Assembly (NCBI GenBank): GCA_045598045.1 | Contig: JAZLLG010000045.1 | Location: forward strand, 1 to 43,803 | Reading direction: 5' to 3' | Origin: RGIG3528 sp045598045 | GTDB taxonomy: Bacteria > Bacillota > Clostridia > Lachnospirales > Lachnospiraceae | DNA: 43,803 bases | Shown here: positions 32,784 to 40,777 of the stretch, one piece after another | How the letters are laid out: each line of letters begins with the position of its first letter | How positions within the stretch are numbered: the first letter of the stretch is position 1 | Translations under genes and position numbers: made by a program | The notes under the pieces: generated by a model | Told to the model about the DNA's origin: nothing | Database searches by the model: none | The model's input: the letters and a program-made list of their open reading frames with translations, nothing else

Positions 32784-34601
32784 ATGGCATCAACCTTTTT
32801 CGGACTTACAATAGGAAGCTCAGGTCTGTTTGCATCAAAGAGCGGAATGAATACAACCGCTCACAACATTGCCAACATAGAAACAGAAGGCTATTCAAGA
32901 CAGGTACTGAATCAGACTGCGGACAAGGCACTTCGTACAAACAACAGGTACGGAATGCTTGGAACCGGCGCAGCCATTCAGTCGACAGACCAGCTCAGAA
33001 GTAAATATTACGATGAGAAGTTCAGAAGCAATACAGGTATCGGTGGACTTTATGGCGAGAGATACTACTTCATGAAGGAAATCGAAAGTTATTTTAACGA
33101 GATTCAGCTTCAGGGTTTCACGACTTCCTTTGACAATATGTACAATTCCCTTCAGGAGCTTTCAAAAGATCCGGCAAGCCTGACGGTCAGAACACAGGTT
33201 GCCAATTATGCCGAAAGCCTTTGTGAGTATTTTAACTCTCTTCATACAAATCTTCAGACGATTCAGAACGAATGTAACTATGAAATAAAGAACCAGGTTC
33301 AGAGAATTAATTCACTTTCCGGTCAGATAGCGGTTCTCACAAAACAGATTAATACTGTTGAAGTTGGCGGTGAAAACGCGAACGACCTTCGAGACCAGCG
33401 TAATCTTCTTGTTGATCAGCTTTCGGAAATAGTAAATGTTTCCGTTACAGAGAAAAAAATCGGAAATGCCGGCATGCAGTCTTACGTTGTACGCATTGAC
33501 GGAAATACAATCGTTGACACATACGATACTTTTGAACTCAGTATAAAGCCTCGAGAAAAGCTTTACAATCAGTGTGATGTCGACGGACTGTATGACATTT
33601 ACTGGCAGAACGGCGAGAAATTCAACGCTTCATCATCTACAATGTATGGTTCACTTAAGGCGCTTTTTGAGGTGCGCGACGGTGACAACGATGAAGAACT
33701 TCATGGAGCTTCGGACAGACTCATTGAAGGCGAAGCCGAAATTACAATAACGAATACAAATATTGATGACTTAGCAAAGCTCAACATCCCGCCTTCAGGC
33801 CGTATGCTTATCGGAAACGGTGAGTATGAATATGACTCCTTTGAAGTTAAGGTTGACGAAAACGGTATTTACAGCTATACATTTAAGCTTTCAACGCCTT
33901 TAAGACGTACATACAGAGAGGGAACTCCGATTTCTGTCGGAAGTAATGTGGATTATAAGGGAATTCCTTATTACATGTCACAGATTAACCAGTTCATCAG
34001 AACCTTCTCCGAGAAGTTCAATACATTGCACAGAACCGGAGAAAATCTTTACGGAGACGAGAACAATCTGTTCTTTACGGGCTCAGATAAAGTAACCGGA
34101 GAAGATTATTTCCTTGGAAGCTTCAATGAAACCGACGATGCCGATTTGCCTTACGTTTCTTCAGATATGGTGGCTGATTACGCATCCTATTATCTTCTTA
34201 CTGCGGAGAACTTTAAGGTTTCCTCGAAGCTTATGGACGATCCCCGTCTCATAGCAACAACGAAGCGAATTGCCGACGGTGTCGGAGCAAACGACCTTGT
34301 CAAGCAGCTTCTTGACTTAAAAAAGGACAAGTCAATGTTTAAGCAGGGCGATCCCGCACAGTTCCTTCAGACTCTTGTTTCAGATGTCGGTATTGACACA
34401 AAGGGTGCAAAGAACTTCTCCGAAAGCCAGGACAATATCGTTGCGGAAGTTATCAATCAGAGGCTCTCGGTGTCCGGCGTCGACCAGGATGAGGAGACAA
34501 TGTCACTTGTAAGATACCAGGAAGCATATAACCTGAATTCCAAGGTTATTTCTGTTATGAACGAAATATACAACAAGCTCATTAATGAAACAGGTGTTTA
34601 A
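32784..34601 (+). CDS. flgK: Flagellar hook-associated protein FlgK, second copy
   Basis: The 605-residue product again has the FlgK ends: GSSGLFASKSGMNTTA and HNIANIETEGYSRQ at the N-terminus, and LVRYQEAYNLNSKVISVMNE at the C-terminus. Identity with the first copy is visible mainly in these terminal parts and in the QINTVEVGGENANDLRDQRN segment (compare HKIQKIEASGFENANDLRDT in copy one). The middle differs in sequence. It sits in the same operon, upstream of flgL. Both frames are intact, so neither is a pseudogene. Whether both proteins enter the junction or one replaces the other under some condition is unknown. Confidence 0.93.
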   Translation: MASTFFGLTIGSSGLFASKSGMNTTAHNIANIETEGYSRQVLNQTADKALRTNNRYGMLGTGAAIQSTDQLRSKYYDEKFRSNTGIGGLYGERYYFMKEIESYFNEIQLQGFTTSFDNMYNSLQELSKDPASLTVRTQVANYAESLCEYFNSLHTNLQTIQNECNYEIKNQVQRINSLSGQIAVLTKQINTVEVGGENANDLRDQRNLLVDQLSEIVNVSVTEKKIGNAGMQSYVVRIDGNTIVDTYDTFELSIKPREKLYNQCDVDGLYDIYWQNGEKFNASSSTMYGSLKALFEVRDGDNDEELHGASDRLIEGEAEITITNTNIDDLAKLNIPPSGRMLIGNGEYEYDSFEVKVDENGIYSYTFKLSTPLRRTYREGTPISVGSNVDYKGIPYYMSQINQFIRTFSEKFNTLHRTGENLYGDENNLFFTGSDKVTGEDYFLGSFNETDDADLPYVSSDMVADYASYYLLTAENFKVSSKLMDDPRLIATTKRIADGVGANDLVKQLLDLKKDKSMFKQGDPAQFLQTLVSDVGIDTKGAKNFSESQDNIVAEVINQRLSVSGVDQDEETMSLVRYQEAYNLNSKVISVMNEIYNKLINETGV

Positions 34602-34637
34602 TGCCGATAAACATATAAACGTAAAGGAGGGACAGAT

Positions 34638-36137
34638 ATGCGTATTACGAATAAGATGATGACCAACAATTCGTTGTACAACATCAATAACAACAAAAAC
34701 CTTCTTAATAAACTTGAAAACCAGTATTCTACAGGAAAGAAAATCAACAGACCTTCAGATGACCCTATCATTGCGGTAAGAGCACTTAAATTCAGAACAA
34801 ATCTTACTGAGGTTGAGCAGTATACGGACAAAAACATCCCCGATGCGCTTAACTGGATGGAAGTTACCGAAGGCGCTTTGTCAACTATTAACGATCTGAT
34901 AAGTGCAATGAACACATATTGCAATCAGGGCGCAAACGACTATTTAACGGCAGAAAACCGCAACAGCATTGCAATCAACCTCAAACAGTACGCCCAGCAG
35001 ATTTATCAGGAGGGCAACACAAACTATGCCGGCCGTTACGTTTTTTCGGGATATAAAACCGATACGTCTCTTGTCTTTCAGAAGGAAACAGAGGAGTATT
35101 CCTACAGGATTTCCGAACCGCTGAAGGCAGAGCAGTTGGAGATTGTGTCCGTGATCAGAAATGCGGTAGACATTGACAATCTGGACCTTACCAATCTTGC
35201 GGCATGGGATGACACAATGCCTTCCACGAATGATGTTTACAGGCTTCCTTTGGGATATGACAAGCTGAGTGGCGATCCCGGAGAAACACCGAGCCTTTCT
35301 TTTGTAGACCAGACAGGTTCTTTGATAAGTTCCGATGCGGGTGATTTTGTAATCGTACCTCACAGTGTTACGGATGCGGATGCGTACATTGCCGATGATG
35401 ACGGTATAAATTATATATATGAAACAGGCGAACTCATCATAGGAAAGAACCTTTATCCCAGAATGCAGAAGGCTACTGAGATAAATGCTGAATATACGAA
35501 GTCCGAGTTCACTCAGAACGATCTTCGTCCGGAACATTATTACGATTGTGTACGTACCGAAATCGAAACAGGTCAGACGATAGAGTATAAGAAGCAGGAT
35601 CAGGATATTAATTACGAAGTAAACTTTAATCAGCGACTTACTATCAATACTCAGGGGCGTGATGCATTTTCAACTGCCATTCAGCGAATGGTTACCGAAA
35701 TAACGGATGCTATTGACAGTGTAAAGGCTGTGGAAGATCAGATGGCTGAGCTTGAAAAGATGCTTTCCGATACGACAATGTCCGATGAGCAGATTAAAAA
35801 GCTTAATTCCATTAAGGAACAGCTGGAGTCCGAATATACATTAAGAACGTCACTTATGACCGATGCCTTCCAGCGCGGTCTTACAATTACCCAGAATGAG
35901 CAGGAGAATATGAATGTCTGCGTAGCTGACCTTGGCGGTCGCTATAAGAGACTTCTTCTTACTCAGGACAGACTTGAGAGCCAGGCCGTTGATTTCGAAG
36001 AGCTGCTTTCCGACAACGAGGACGCCGATCTTGTGGATACTATCGTTAAGTACACATCCGCAAACAACGTTTTCAATGCTTCACTTTCCGCAGCATCGAA
36101 GCTTGTACAGTCTTCATTGCTTGACTACCTTTCATAA
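34638..36137 (+). CDS. flgL: Flagellar hook-associated protein FlgL
   Basis: The 499-residue protein is the second junction protein between hook and flagellin filament. The flagellin-like N-terminus MRITNKMMTNNSLYNIN, then TGKKINRPSDDPI and TEGALSTINDLISAMN, match the family; the C-terminus has RYKRLLLTQDRLESQAVDFE and coiled-coil heptads. It is about 200 residues longer than B. subtilis FlgL (about 300) because of an inserted central domain (about residues 150-330). AAGGAGGG precedes the ATG at 34638. It lies between flgK and fliW as in many Firmicutes. Confidence 0.93.
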   Translation: MRITNKMMTNNSLYNINNNKNLLNKLENQYSTGKKINRPSDDPIIAVRALKFRTNLTEVEQYTDKNIPDALNWMEVTEGALSTINDLISAMNTYCNQGANDYLTAENRNSIAINLKQYAQQIYQEGNTNYAGRYVFSGYKTDTSLVFQKETEEYSYRISEPLKAEQLEIVSVIRNAVDIDNLDLTNLAAWDDTMPSTNDVYRLPLGYDKLSGDPGETPSLSFVDQTGSLISSDAGDFVIVPHSVTDADAYIADDDGINYIYETGELIIGKNLYPRMQKATEINAEYTKSEFTQNDLRPEHYYDCVRTEIETGQTIEYKKQDQDINYEVNFNQRLTINTQGRDAFSTAIQRMVTEITDAIDSVKAVEDQMAELEKMLSDTTMSDEQIKKLNSIKEQLESEYTLRTSLMTDAFQRGLTITQNEQENMNVCVADLGGRYKRLLLTQDRLESQAVDFEELLSDNEDADLVDTIVKYTSANNVFNASLSAASKLVQSSLLDYLS

Positions 36138-36178
36138 GTTTATTACAATAATAACAGCGATACAAAAGGAGGACTTTT

Positions 36179-36643
36179 ATGTTAGTCAAAACAAGGTATT
36201 TTGGCGAGGTTGAACTTGATGATGAAAAGATTCTTACCTTCGACAGAGGAATAATCGGTTTCGAAAAGCTTCGTCGTTTCACACTCATCTATAATAACGA
36301 AAACGGAAGCGATACATCGATTACGTGGCTTCAGAGCGTAGAAGAGCCTTCCATGGCATTGCCGGTAATCAATCCTACAACGGTTCTTAATGATTACAAT
36401 CCTGAGGTTGAGGACGAACTCCTTGTCCCTCTTGGAGAGCTTGGTCCCGATAACACATGTGTATTCGTTACGCTTACGGTTCCGTCTGATATCACTAAGA
36501 TGACAACAAACCTCAAGGCACCCATCATTGTCAATGCTGATACAAAGAAGGGTTGTCAGGTTATCGTTGAGAATGATTATCCTGTTAAGTTTAACATTTA
36601 CGACGTAATCACAAAGCTCAAGGAAGAGAAAGGGGATAACTAA
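36179..36643 (+). CDS. fliW: Flagellar assembly factor FliW
   Basis: The 154-residue protein is FliW, which binds flagellin or CsrA. In B. subtilis, FliW released from flagellin sequesters CsrA and relieves repression of flagellin translation. Signatures are VKTRYFGEVELDDEKILTF, GIIGFEKLRRF and TWLQSVEEPSMALPVINP. Length is typical. AAGGAGG at 36166-36172 precedes the ATG. The stop codon overlaps the csrA start by one base, so the two partners are made together, which suits their stoichiometric antagonism. Flagellin itself is not in the window. Confidence 0.96.
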   Translation: MLVKTRYFGEVELDDEKILTFDRGIIGFEKLRRFTLIYNNENGSDTSITWLQSVEEPSMALPVINPTTVLNDYNPEVEDELLVPLGELGPDNTCVFVTLTVPSDITKMTTNLKAPIIVNADTKKGCQVIVENDYPVKFNIYDVITKLKEEKGDN

Positions 36644-36861
36644 TGCTTGCATTATCCAGAAAAACCGGTGAATCAATAATTGTCGGTTCGGACATCGAGC
36701 TTACGGTTCTTGAGATCAAGGGCGATCAGGTTAAGCTTGGTATTAATGCGCCGAAGTCGATACCGATTTACAGAAAAGAGATTTATGTTCAGATTCAGGA
36801 GGCCAATAAGGAGGCTGCAAAGATTTCCGTCGGACCGGATGCACTTTCAAAACTTCTCTGA
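36643..36861 (+). CDS. csrA: Carbon storage regulator CsrA
   Basis: The 72-residue RNA-binding protein is CsrA, which represses translation by binding GGA motifs near ribosome sites, classically on flagellin mRNA. The start MLALSRKTGESIIVGSDIEL, the strand EIKGDQVKLGINAPKSIPI and YRKEIYVQIQ are characteristic. The slightly long C-terminus matches Firmicutes CsrA that interact with FliW. It overlaps fliW by one base, is the last gene of the flgK operon and is followed by a strong terminator. Confidence 0.97.
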   Translation: MLALSRKTGESIIVGSDIELTVLEIKGDQVKLGINAPKSIPIYRKEIYVQIQEANKEAAKISVGPDALSKLL

Positions 36862-36899
36862 TTTCGATACCATCACTTTTACAACATACGAACAAGGCA

Positions 36900-36944
36900 G
36901 GGAGCGTGAAAAAGTTCATCGAACTTTTCACGCTCCCTTTTTTT
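36900..36944 (+). terminator. Rho-independent terminator after csrA
   Basis: A very stable stem runs from GGGAGCGTGAAAAAGTTC (36900-36917) to GAACTTTTCACGCTCCC (36921-36937), with one bulged A, and is followed by seven T residues. A further small hairpin, GAAAATA (36985-36991) with TATTTTC (36996-37002), lies in the gap before flaG. Confidence 0.93.
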
Positions 36945-37028
36945 GCTTTTTTATGCCTTGTTCGGAGACAAAATGGCGAAATAGGAAAATATGACTATTT
37001 TCTTAATAAAAAGTTTATAGAAAGTTAC

Positions 37029-37055
37029 TAACATTCGGGGCGGTTTTGACGATAA
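37029..37055 (+). promoter_or_regulatory. Sigma-D promoter candidate for flaG-fliD
   Basis: TAAC (37029-37032), 15 bp, GACGATAA (37048-37055) matches the flagellar sigma consensus at three of four and seven of eight positions. It stands between the csrA terminator and flaG and leaves a leader of roughly 75 bases. Confidence 0.6.
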
Positions 37056-37135
37056 AATATGTAGGACTATCCGCAGTCACGGAAGACTGTGAAAATAATC
37101 TGTTGAAAATCCAAAGGAAGGGACAGGTGAAAACA

Positions 37136-37567
37136 ATGGGAATTGAAAGAATCAGCGGAAATAACGCACAAATCTATCAGAATGTGAAGCCTCAGCAGAA
37201 TGTTAATAAAGAAACAGAGGCTGCAGCAAAAGTCCATGAGCAAGTGCAGCAGGAAACTCCGGAAAGAGTGAAGGTTGAACCGAGAGTCGATACAAAACCC
37301 AAGGGCGGAGAACCCGAGGAAAGCCAGATTGAGCTTAACCAGCAGAAAACCCAGAAGGTTAAAAATGCCATCGCCGAAGTCAACCGTAAAATGAACCAGA
37401 GAACACGCTGCGAATTCTCTTATCATGAGGAAACAAAGCGAGTTTCCATCAAAGTAATCGACAGGGATACGGATGAAGTAATCCGTGAGATTCCTCCGGA
37501 AGAAACACTTGATATGTTAAGCAAGATGTGGGAAATCTCCGGTATTCTTGTTGACGAACAGAGGTAA
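37136..37567 (+). CDS. flaG: FlaG family flagellar protein
   Basis: The 143-residue protein has a disordered, glutamine- and lysine-rich first half and a C-terminal FlaG domain (about residues 80-143): CEFSYHEETKRVSIKVID followed by EVIREIPPEETLDML. FlaG proteins are associated with filament length or cap function and usually precede fliD, as here. The ATG at 37136 is chosen because AGGTGA and AAGGAAGGG precede it; an in-frame TTG at 37046 would overlap the predicted promoter. fliD begins 55 bases downstream. Confidence 0.9.
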   Translation: MGIERISGNNAQIYQNVKPQQNVNKETEAAAKVHEQVQQETPERVKVEPRVDTKPKGGEPEESQIELNQQKTQKVKNAIAEVNRKMNQRTRCEFSYHEETKRVSIKVIDRDTDEVIREIPPEETLDMLSKMWEISGILVDEQR

Positions 37568-37622
37568 AGAAACAAATCCAAGGAAGGACAATTTCTGAAA
37601 AGGATTTCAAGGAGGTAGAACA

Positions 37623-39677
37623 ATGGGTATCGGATTATCAGGAATGATATCAGGTCTTGATACTGACTCTCTCGTTAAAGCGATGCTGTCAGGTCAGACT
37701 GCAAAGAAGACCAAAATCGACAACAAAATACAGATGAATAAGTGGACTACGGAAGCGTGGTCGAACCTTAATAAAAAGATTTATTCGTTCTATACGGATT
37801 ATGCATCGAAGCTTCGTATGCAGAGCTCGTATTTAACAAAAAAGGCTTCCTCTTCAAATGAGAATGCGGTTGCGGTATCTGCGGGTACAGGTGCTGCTGT
37901 CGGCTCTCATGCAATTCAGGTTAAGCATCTTGCATCTTCACAGTTTGTTACAGGTGCTGCGCTTGAAGGCGAGTATTCAAGAGGAACCAAGCTGAAGGAT
38001 ATGGACCCTTCTCTTGTCGGAACAACGATTACAATTACTTCGGGTGAAGGGAAGAACGCGAAGACGCAGGAACTCACCATTGATGAAAAAACAACCATCG
38101 GTGATTTCAACACTGCATGCAAGAATGCAGGCGTAACCGCAAGCTTTGATACGGCACAGAAGAGATTCTTCTTAAGCTCTACAGAGTCCGGCACAGCAAA
38201 CAAGTTTACACTTACTTCTTCAAAGATGACAGGTGAATATGCGGCAGTAAAGGATTCATTCGAAAAATATTTGGATGTTACAAGTATTTCATCGGACGAT
38301 GCGGCTATTTATGATATGGCTGTTAAGACATTACAGGATGCAGACAAGGAAGATATCAATGCGGTTCTTGCCGATGACTTTGATGTTGAAGCCGAAGGCG
38401 TTACAGAAGCTCAAAAGGCTGTATACGATGCATTAAACAATATCGCGGGAATCGAAGCAAAGCAGAAGGGTGAAGCTGACCTGGAAGCAGAACTTCGCAC
38501 AGAGTTCGAAGAAGATGCAAAGGCTGAACTCGTTGAACTTGGTATCACAGAAGAATCCGAAGAGTACGAAGATGCTCTTAAGGCTCAGATTGACAATCGT
38601 ATTGCAACCTATAAAGAGGAAAACGCAGACGAGTACAATGAAAGGCTTGCAGAAAAGAGCGCTCCTTATCTTGATGATGCAGAAGCAGGCATCAAGGCTG
38701 CTGTTGACGGATATGTAAATTTTGCAGGCGCAACAACGGAAGGTGCATCTCTTGCGGGACTTGGCCTCGGAAATGGTATCGACGGAACTGCTGTTGCCGA
38801 AAACGGTAAGGGCTCAATGGTTGTTGTTGAAGCCGAAGATTCAGAAGTGATTCTCGATGGTGCAACAATGACAGGCTCGGGCAACACAATTGTTGTCAAC
38901 GGCCTTACGATGGACCTTAAGCAGACAACCTTCAACGAAGCTACCGGCGAGTATGATACGGTAAATGTTACTGTAGGCAAGGACACAAGCTCCACCTACA
39001 ACATGATTAAAGAGGCGCTTACCAAGTACAATGAGCTCGTTGACGAAATGAACACATTGTACCGCGCAAAGTCGGCAAGAGAGTATAAGCCTCTTACAGA
39101 CGAGCAGAAGGAAGCAATGACGGACGACCAGATTGAAAAATGGGAGCAGACGATTAAGGACTCCGTTCTCAGAAACGATTCGTCCATCAACAGCATTCTT
39201 TCCGGAATGCGTACGGCACTTCGCTCAAGCTTTACAACCTCCACAGGAACGGAATACACACTTTCCTCCTTCGGAATCGTAACCGGTACATACACCGAAT
39301 ATGGTAAGCTTCACATTTACGGAGACAAAGAAGACGGACTGTACGCTACATATGATGACAGACTTCAGAAGGCTCTTGATGAGAATCCGGACGAAGTTAT
39401 GGAAGCAATGAGCGGCATCTTCTCAAATCTTTACTCCACACTCACAGACAAGTGTGCAAAGACATCCATAAGCAGCGCACTTACATTCTACAACGACAAG
39501 CAGTACGCTTCGTATCTTGATTCTTATCAGGATAAGCTTAAAGATATCGAAAAGAGAATTGCAACTCTTGAAGATCGTTACTACAAGCAGTTTACGGCAA
39601 TGGAAAAATCCTTAAGCCAGCTTCAGAGCCAGACAAGCTCTCTCGCTAGTATGCTTGGAATTAACAACAACCAGTAA
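37623..39677 (+). CDS. fliD: Flagellar filament cap protein FliD
   Basis: The 684-residue protein caps the filament and helps flagellin fold at the tip. The N-terminus MGIGLSGMISGLDTDSLVKA and QVKHLASSQFVTG, and a C-terminal domain with YNELVDEMNTLYRAKSAREY and a final coiled coil (ERIATLEDRYYKQF-like, reading KRIATLEDRYYKQF), match the family. It is roughly 190 residues longer than B. subtilis FliD; the extra material is an acidic, helix-prone insert at about residues 225-365 in the exposed head region. The leader carries four GGA triplets (37582-37613), a possible CsrA target. AAGGAGG precedes the ATG. Confidence 0.94.
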   Translation: MGIGLSGMISGLDTDSLVKAMLSGQTAKKTKIDNKIQMNKWTTEAWSNLNKKIYSFYTDYASKLRMQSSYLTKKASSSNENAVAVSAGTGAAVGSHAIQVKHLASSQFVTGAALEGEYSRGTKLKDMDPSLVGTTITITSGEGKNAKTQELTIDEKTTIGDFNTACKNAGVTASFDTAQKRFFLSSTESGTANKFTLTSSKMTGEYAAVKDSFEKYLDVTSISSDDAAIYDMAVKTLQDADKEDINAVLADDFDVEAEGVTEAQKAVYDALNNIAGIEAKQKGEADLEAELRTEFEEDAKAELVELGITEESEEYEDALKAQIDNRIATYKEENADEYNERLAEKSAPYLDDAEAGIKAAVDGYVNFAGATTEGASLAGLGLGNGIDGTAVAENGKGSMVVVEAEDSEVILDGATMTGSGNTIVVNGLTMDLKQTTFNEATGEYDTVNVTVGKDTSSTYNMIKEALTKYNELVDEMNTLYRAKSAREYKPLTDEQKEAMTDDQIEKWEQTIKDSVLRNDSSINSILSGMRTALRSSFTTSTGTEYTLSSFGIVTGTYTEYGKLHIYGDKEDGLYATYDDRLQKALDENPDEVMEAMSGIFSNLYSTLTDKCAKTSISSALTFYNDKQYASYLDSYQDKLKDIEKRIATLEDRYYKQFTAMEKSLSQLQSQTSSLASMLGINNNQ

Positions 39678-39707
39678 CCTGTTTTCTCTTTCTTTAGAAT
39701 ATCAGGC

Positions 39708-39735
39708 TAAAGTTATACAACAGAAATGTCGATAA
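39708..39735 (+). promoter_or_regulatory. Sigma-D promoter of fliS
   Basis: TAAA (39708-39711), 16 bp, GTCGATAA (39728-39735) matches the flagellar consensus with one mismatch. It lies 31 bases after the fliD stop and about 60 bases before fliS, so fliS and the downstream genes can be transcribed independently of fliD. Confidence 0.68.
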
Positions 39736-39796
39736 TAATTAACAGAAGGACCATCTGCAAGGGGCAGAGGACGGAGATTACAGGAGGAACAGGTAT

Positions 39797-40177
39797 ATGG
39801 CAATGAATGCAGCAACGCTCTATCAGGGAACTAAAGTAAATACGGCATCTCCCGCTGAGCTTACACTTATGCTCTATGAGGGTGCCATCAAGTTCTGCAA
39901 CATCGCACTTCTCGGCTTTGAAACACATGACTTTGAGAAGGTGAACAACAACATCATTAAGGTTCAGAACATCATTACAGAGTTCAGAGCAACACTTGAT
40001 TTTAAGTATGAGACGGCAAAAGACTTCGATCTTATTTACGAATACATCGCAAGCCTTCTTGTGCAGTCAAATGTTAAAAAGGATCCCGAGTCATTACATA
40101 TGGCTCTCGACCAGATCAGAGATATGAGAGATCTCTGGAAGGAAATTATGAAGAAAAATCATATGTACGTAAGATAG
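39797..40177 (+). CDS. fliS: Flagellin export chaperone FliS
   Basis: The 126-residue helical protein is FliS, the cytoplasmic chaperone that binds the flagellin C-terminus and stops premature polymerisation. Family features are ATLYQGTKVNTASPAELTLM, LYEGAIKFCNIAL and the C-terminal RDLWKEIMKK. Length is typical. AGGAGG about nine bases upstream supports the ATG at 39797. It follows fliD and precedes a FliT/FlgN-like chaperone, the usual order. Confidence 0.96.
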   Translation: MAMNAATLYQGTKVNTASPAELTLMLYEGAIKFCNIALLGFETHDFEKVNNNIIKVQNIITEFRATLDFKYETAKDFDLIYEYIASLLVQSNVKKDPESLHMALDQIRDMRDLWKEIMKKNHMYVR

Positions 40178-40208
40178 TTCTTCATAAACAAATTAATAAA
40201 AAAGGAGT

Positions 40209-40246
40209 GGGGACATGTATCGAAAGATGTATGTCCCCATTTGGGG
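40209..40246 (+). promoter_or_regulatory. Alternative hairpins over a leader ORF
   Basis: GGGGACAT (40209-40216) can pair with ATGTCCCC (40231-40238), hiding the first start codon region; CCCC (40235-40238) can alternatively pair with GGGG (40243-40246), a possible ribosome site for the chaperone gene at 40252. The two structures exclude each other, so the segment could couple translation of the two frames. Confidence 0.45.
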
Positions 40247-40262
40247 AATTTATGGAAAATAA
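40215..40262 (+). CDS. Putative 15-residue leader peptide
   Basis: An AAGGAG (40202-40207) is followed after seven bases by ATG at 40215. The frame encodes MYRKMYVPIWGIYGK and stops with TAA at 40260-40262, ten bases beyond the ATG (40252) of the FliT/FlgN-like gene in another frame. The good ribosome site serves only this frame at ideal distance. It may exist to open the hairpin at 40209-40238 and allow reinitiation at 40252. No peptide function is implied by the sequence. Confidence 0.4.
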   Translation: MYRKMYVPIWGIYGK

Positions 40263-40743
40263 TCAGAATCTGGCAGGATACATACATATGATGAAGGATA
40301 TTCTTGTGAGAAAGCGCAACTCTCTTAAGAATATTCTCGAACTTTCGGAAGAGCAGTCCGGGCTTCTCATTCCTCAGGAGTTCGACGATGAAGCCTTTAC
40401 GGAAGTTATGGACAGAAAAGAAGCCGAAATCAACAAGATAAATGAGCTTGATGACGGATTCAATGCCGTATTCAATAAAATAAAGGATGATATCAAAAAT
40501 AAGGGTGAGGAGCATGCGCCCGCAATAAAGGAACTTCAGGACCTCATCACGGAAGTAACGGAGCTTGGAGTTCGCATTACGGCTTTGGAAAAGAAAAACA
40601 GAGATGCACTGGAAAGAAAGAAGAATGAAATTAAGCGCGGCGTAAAGAACTTTAACGTCAGCCGACAGACCGCATCCAGTTATTATAAAAACATGAGCGG
40701 AAGAAATGATTCCGGTCCGGTATTTATGGACAAGAAGAACTGA
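40252..40743 (+). CDS. FliT/FlgN-like flagellar chaperone
   Basis: The 163-residue helical protein follows fliS in the place normally held by fliT. A long coiled coil (about residues 15-145) with VRKRNSLKNILELSEEQ, EVMDRKEAEINKINELDD and LGVRITALEKKNRDAL, then SSYYKNM near the C-terminus, resembles FlgN/FliT-type export chaperones, but identity is weak. In-frame starts at 40207 (GTG, overlapping the ribosome site) and 40231 are less likely; the ATG at 40252 may depend on translation of the upstream leader frame. FliT chaperones bind the cap protein FliD in other bacteria; that partner is inferred from position only. Confidence 0.72.
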   Translation: MENNQNLAGYIHMMKDILVRKRNSLKNILELSEEQSGLLIPQEFDDEAFTEVMDRKEAEINKINELDDGFNAVFNKIKDDIKNKGEEHAPAIKELQDLITEVTELGVRITALEKKNRDALERKKNEIKRGVKNFNVSRQTASSYYKNMSGRNDSGPVFMDKKN

Positions 40744-40777
40744 GTTACAGGCAGACAATAGTCAAGGAGGACTACGT

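Noticed and set aside
40207..40209. GTG start for the FliT/FlgN-like gene
   Set aside because: It coincides with the last base of the AAGGAG ribosome site.
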